Of a DNA stretch of 64,000 nt, positions 61,065 to 64,000 are shown piece after piece; position 1 is the stretch's first letter, and each line of letters opens with the position of its first letter. The translations under genes and the position numbers were made by a program. Source of the stretch: Streptomyces anulatus (GTDB taxonomy: Bacteria; Actinomycetota; Actinomycetes; Streptomycetales; Streptomycetaceae); assembly GCF_014650675.1 (NCBI RefSeq), contig NZ_BMVK01000001.1, positions 992,001 through 1,056,000 on the forward strand, in the 5' to 3' direction. The notes under the pieces were generated by a model. It saw only the letters and a program-made list of their open reading frames with translations, made no database searches and was not told the DNA's origin.

Positions 61065-62555
61065 ATGCCGACCTGCCCGAACGGACACCAGTCGGGTTCC
61101 GAGGACTGGTGCGAGGTCTGCGGACACCGCATGGCGACCGGCGGTGCGCCCGCGGGCGCAGTGCCCCCGCCTCCTCCGCCGCCGCCCGCGCCCGGTTACG
61201 GCTACCCGCAGCAGGGTTCCGGCGGTGGCCAGCCCACCATGCAGGCGGAGCTGTGCCCGCAGTGCCGCACACCGCGTGAGGCGATGGCTCCGTACTGCGA
61301 GGAGTGCCGCTGGAACTTCCTCACCAACACGGCGACCTCCTACACGCCGCTGGCCCCGCAGCACGGCACGCCCGGCGGACCTCCGCCCGGCCTCAACCTG
61401 CCGCCCGGCTTCCAGGCGCAGGGCCCCGGCGGCCCCCCTGGCCCCGGCGGACAGCCCGGCCCCGGCGGTCCCGGTGGCCAGGGCGGTCCGCCCGGTGCGC
61501 CCCAGCCGCGCGACCCGTTCGACTACCAGGGCTCGCGCCCCTCGCAGATGAACCGTCCCGCCGAGCCGCTCGCCCCCGAGCAGAACGGCCCGCACGGGAA
61601 CGGCGGTCCGCACGGGAACGGCGGTCCGCACGGGAACGGCGGTCCGCACGGGAACGGCGGTCAGGGCGGGCCTCCGCCGCAGGCGTTCCAGCAGGGCCCC
61701 CCGCCGCCGTCGTTCCAGCAGGGTCCGCCGCCGCAGCAGCAGTCCGGCCCCTCGCCGTTCGAACCGCAGCAGTCGGCTCCCTCGACACACTCGCCGTTCG
61801 AGCCCCAGCAGGCCTCGCCCTTCGCGCCGCCGCAGCAGCAGCAGTCGGCACCGCCCGGGCCGCCGCAGCCGTCGGGGCACACCGGTGGCGGGGACGACTG
61901 GATGCTGCCGCCGCCCTCCCAGGCCCAGCAGGCCCAGCAGGCCGCCCAGTCTCAGCCGCCGCAGGCGTTCCAGCAGCCGGGCCCCCACCAGGGGCAGGGC
62001 CACGGACAGAACCAGGGGCAGGGCCAGGGGTACGACCAGCAGGGCCCACCGGGCCAGCAGGGTAACGGTCCGCAGCACGGCCAGGACCAGGGATACGACC
62101 AGGGACAGCAGCACGGCGGGGTGCCCGGCCAGGGCCGGCCCCAGCAGTCCACCTCCTGGACCGCCGTGATCGCTCCCGACCGCGCGTACTTCCTCGCGAT
62201 GATGCAGCGCAGCGGCCCCGAGGCGACCGGGCTGAACCTGCCCGCGTACTCCCCGGAGCAGCGCCTTCCGCTCACCGGGAGCCAGATCACCATCGGGCGT
62301 CGCCGGCACAGCACCGGCGAGTCCCCCGACGTCGATCTGTCGGTGCCCCCGGAGGACCCGGGCGTCTCGCACCAGCACGCGGTGCTGGTGCAGCAGCCCG
62401 ACGGCAGTTGGGCGGTCGTGGACCAGAACTCCACCAACGGCACCACGCTGAACGGCGCCGAGGACCCGATCCAGCCCTACGTCCCCGTACCGCTCCAGGA
62501 CGGCGACCAGGTGCACGTCGGGGCGTGGACGACGATCACGGTGCGCCGGGACTGA
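61065..62555 (+). CDS. FHA-domain protein with zinc knuckles and Gln/Pro-rich linker
   Basis: A 496-residue protein. Two N-terminal knuckles (CPNGH, CEVC near residues 4-20; CPQC, CEEC near 64-85) are followed by a 280-residue Pro/Gln/Gly-rich disordered linker, and a C-terminal FHA domain (about 400-496) with GRRRHS, SHQHAVLV and NSTNGTTLN, the phospho-Thr-binding Arg, Ser and Asn. This mirrors GarA/OdhI, the FHA targets of PknG, but lacks their N-terminal Thr-Thr phospho motif. It is a likely reader or substrate of PknG. GGGGAAG precedes the ATG. An 18-bp repeat encodes GNGGPH copies (61583-61667). Confidence 0.9.
   Translation: MPTCPNGHQSGSEDWCEVCGHRMATGGAPAGAVPPPPPPPPAPGYGYPQQGSGGGQPTMQAELCPQCRTPREAMAPYCEECRWNFLTNTATSYTPLAPQHGTPGGPPPGLNLPPGFQAQGPGGPPGPGGQPGPGGPGGQGGPPGAPQPRDPFDYQGSRPSQMNRPAEPLAPEQNGPHGNGGPHGNGGPHGNGGPHGNGGQGGPPPQAFQQGPPPPSFQQGPPPQQQSGPSPFEPQQSAPSTHSPFEPQQASPFAPPQQQQSAPPGPPQPSGHTGGGDDWMLPPPSQAQQAQQAAQSQPPQAFQQPGPHQGQGHGQNQGQGQGYDQQGPPGQQGNGPQHGQDQGYDQGQQHGGVPGQGRPQQSTSWTAVIAPDRAYFLAMMQRSGPEATGLNLPAYSPEQRLPLTGSQITIGRRRHSTGESPDVDLSVPPEDPGVSHQHAVLVQQPDGSWAVVDQNSTNGTTLNGAEDPIQPYVPVPLQDGDQVHVGAWTTITVRRD
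61583..61667 (+). repeat. 18-bp tandem repeat encoding GNGGPH
   Basis: Three exact 18-base units (61599-61616, 61617-61634, 61635-61652) are flanked by partial copies on both sides. They encode a Gly/Asn/Pro/His segment in the FHA protein's linker; the length is a multiple of three, so variation stays in frame. Confidence 0.85.
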
Positions 62556-62562
62556 GACCCGC

Positions 62563-63558
62563 TCACCCGGTCGCGAGCGGCCAGGTGTACGGCCCCTGCG
62601 GGTCATCCAGCCAGGCCCACTGCCGGCCCTCGCCGACCGTGATGCCGTACCTCTCCCGCTGCGGGCGCTCCTCGCGCTCCCAGAGGGAGAGGGCCTCGTG
62701 CGGATCGAGGGTGCCCGCGGTCAGGGTCAGCAGGAACCGGAAGAGGTCGTCCCCGGCGATCCGGCGCGGCAGCCCGCCGAGATACGGCAGCCCGCCGGGC
62801 CCCGGGAGCGCCCCGCGCAGGGGCACGAAGTACGCCGGGGTGTGCAGGAAGTGCCCCTCGGCGCGCGGGCCGTGCGCCGTCGCGCGGACCTGGAGCGAGA
62901 CCAGGCCGGTGGCGAGCGGCGCGAGGATGCGCGCCCCCGGACGGCACTGTTCCGGCCAGGTCTCCGGCACGGACGGCAGGGTGCAGGTCGCGATGATCCG
63001 GTCGTACGGGGCGCGCCGCGGGCAGCCCCGGGCCCCGTCGCCGGTGACCACCGTCGGGCGGTAGCCCGCCGCGGCGAGGTGGCCCCGGGCCGACTCCGTG
63101 ATCTCCGGGTCCAGGTCGAGGCTGGTCACCGCGGAGTCGCCGAGCCGGTGGGCGAGGAGCGCCGCGTTGTAGCCGGGGCCGGTGCCGATCTCCAGGACCG
63201 TGTGCCCGTCCCGTACGTCGAGGGCGTCGAGCATCAGGGCCATCAGGGACGGCTGGCTGGAGGACGAGACGAGTTCGCCGTCCTTGAGCCGGGTGGCCAG
63301 CGCCCCGTCCGCGTACACCCCGCGCAGCCAGCGGGAGCGCCGTTCGGGGTCGGGGTCCTCGCCCCAGAGGCGTTCGAAGCCCCGGATTCCGTGCACGTAG
63401 TAGAACGGCACGAACAGATGGCGGGGCACCTCGGCGAAGGCCGTACGCCAGGCGGGGTCGGTGAACGCGCCCCGCGCGGCGATCTCCCGCACGAGGGCCT
63501 CCCGCGCCGCGTCGGTCTCGGCGTCGGGCGGGGAGGGGCCGTGCCGGTGTGCACCCAT
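62563..63558 (-). CDS. protein-L-isoaspartate O-methyltransferase family protein
   Basis: A 331-residue SAM-dependent methyltransferase of the PCMT family. The SAM motif is [22 protein letters not shown]; the preceding [13 protein letters not shown] matches the PCMT motif with the conserved Ser/Gln, and [10 protein letters not shown] is the usual N-terminal lead. Long C-terminal extensions like this are common in actinobacterial PCMT paralogues, which may methylate peptides (for example during RiPP maturation) rather than repair isoaspartate; no precursor peptide is visible here. The start at 63558 has GGAG just upstream; the 63690 frame is longer. Confidence 0.85.
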   Translation of the reverse strand: MGAHRHGPSPPDAETDAAREALVREIAARGAFTDPAWRTAFAEVPRHLFVPFYYVHGIRGFERLWGEDPDPERRSRWLRGVYADGALATRLKDGELVSSSSQPSLMALMLDALDVRDGHTVLEIGTGPGYNAALLAHRLGDSAVTSLDLDPEITESARGHLAAAGYRPTVVTGDGARGCPRRAPYDRIIATCTLPSVPETWPEQCRPGARILAPLATGLVSLQVRATAHGPRAEGHFLHTPAYFVPLRGALPGPGGLPYLGGLPRRIAGDDLFRFLLTLTAGTLDPHEALSLWEREERPQRERYGITVGEGRQWAWLDDPQGPYTWPLATG

Positions 63559-63667
63559 GTCTCCACTGTCCTGCGCCGGGGCCGCGCGGGCGAGCGGCCG
63601 AGCGGGCTTTTCGGCCCTTGGTCCTAGGACCCCCGCCCTCGGCCGGTGCGTCTGCGAACATGGACGG

Positions 63668-64000
63668 GTGACTGAGATTCCGCGCGACACGTTTCAGGAG
63701 CAGACCTTCTACGAGCAGGTCGGCGGCGAGGCGACCTTCCGGCGCCTGGTGCATCGCTTCTACGAGGGCGTGGCGGACGACGAGCTGCTGCGGCCGATGT
63801 ATCCGGAGGAGGATCTGGGGCCGGCCGAGGAGCGGTTCGCGCTGTTCCTGATGCAGTACTGGGGCGGCCCGCGCACCTACAGCGATCACCGGGGTCACCC
63901 TCGGCTGCGGATGCGGCACGCGCCGTTCCGGGTGGACCGGGCGGCCCATGACGCCTGGCTCGCCCATATGCGGGTCGCGCTGGACGAACTGGGGCTCGCA
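63668..64000 (+). CDS. glbO: group II truncated haemoglobin (partial, cut at right edge)
   Basis: The window holds the first 111 codons from GTG 63668 with no stop. [37 protein letters not shown] is a TrHb opening, and RMRHAPF supplies the proximal haem His; [20 protein letters not shown] is characteristic of GlbO-type group II globins, including the TyrCD1-type residues. Such proteins bind oxygen in aerobic metabolism. It is divergent from the PCMT-like gene across 109 bp. A nearly complete gene is visible, as the family is about 125-135 residues. Confidence 0.9.
   Translation, partial: MTEIPRDTFQEQTFYEQVGGEATFRRLVHRFYEGVADDELLRPMYPEEDLGPAEERFALFLMQYWGGPRTYSDHRGHPRLRMRHAPFRVDRAAHDAWLAHMRVALDELGLA

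Noticed and set aside
61583..61667. CRISPR-like array in the FHA gene
   Set aside because: Repeats are contiguous 18-bp coding units without spacers, inside an open frame.
62563..63558. PCMT-like gene as part of a lanthipeptide/graspetide cluster
   Set aside because: No precursor peptide, ATP-grasp or lanthionine synthetase gene is found in the flanking sequence.

Overview
The window is a 64 kb stretch of high-GC actinobacterial chromosome, almost certainly Streptomyces. Third codon positions are strongly G/C, many genes start with GTG, Shine-Dalgarno sites are purine-rich, and the gene set is typical of the Streptomyces core (sodF, asd, paired pepN genes, malQ, ROK/ABC sugar operon, PknG cluster). 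Nothing looks like a prophage, insertion sequence, conjugative element, CRISPR array, rRNA or tRNA. The right edge cuts a truncated-haemoglobin gene, and the left edge probably cuts a divergent gene.

Layout. 0-16 kb: a flavin oxidoreductase, BioY biotin transporter, two tandem paralogous amino-acid permeases, a secreted glycerophosphodiesterase, an epoxide hydrolase, transketolase and, divergent from it, iron superoxide dismutase with a Nur (nickel) box. Then come an ArsR/DUF2071 pair, a hexapeptide acetyltransferase, a small membrane protein, a SUKH protein and a divergent MerR/imine-reductase-type pair. 16-35 kb: XRE regulator and NCS2 purine permease, VOC and GNAT proteins, a DsbA-like protein divergent from pepN copy 1, a large secreted subtilisin, aspartate-semialdehyde dehydrogenase, pepN copy 2, small unknown proteins, allantoicase and a LysR regulator. 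35-44 kb: a small membrane protein, malQ preceded by a minisatellite-like coupled ORF, a secreted GH84-like enzyme, an HNH endonuclease and an MscS channel.

44-51 kb is a self-contained sugar operon: a ROK regulator with its own palindromic operator just downstream of its promoter, a lipoprotein sugar-binding protein, two ABC permeases, a GH4 glycosidase and a BadF-type sugar kinase. It has no ATPase gene, so a shared ATPase such as MsiK is expected.

51-62.5 kb is the most striking region. It carries seven same-strand genes: a GlnX-like four-helix membrane sensor, a GlnH-like amino-acid-binding protein, a coiled-coil protein, a PknG-type Ser/Thr kinase, a PP2C phosphatase, a von Willebrand A protein and an FHA protein. 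The first, second and fourth match the mycobacterial GlnX-GlnH-PknG amino-acid sensing system. The rest appear to extend it with a phosphatase, a MIDAS protein and a phospho-threonine reader. Kinase, phosphatase and FHA protein each carry two N-terminal Cys-rich zinc knuckles. The kinase also carries a roughly 60-residue Ser/Arg-rich linker. The window ends with an isoaspartyl-methyltransferase-like gene divergent from a group II truncated haemoglobin.

Many genes are flanked by clear hairpin terminators and several regulators by exact palindromes; these are listed individually.
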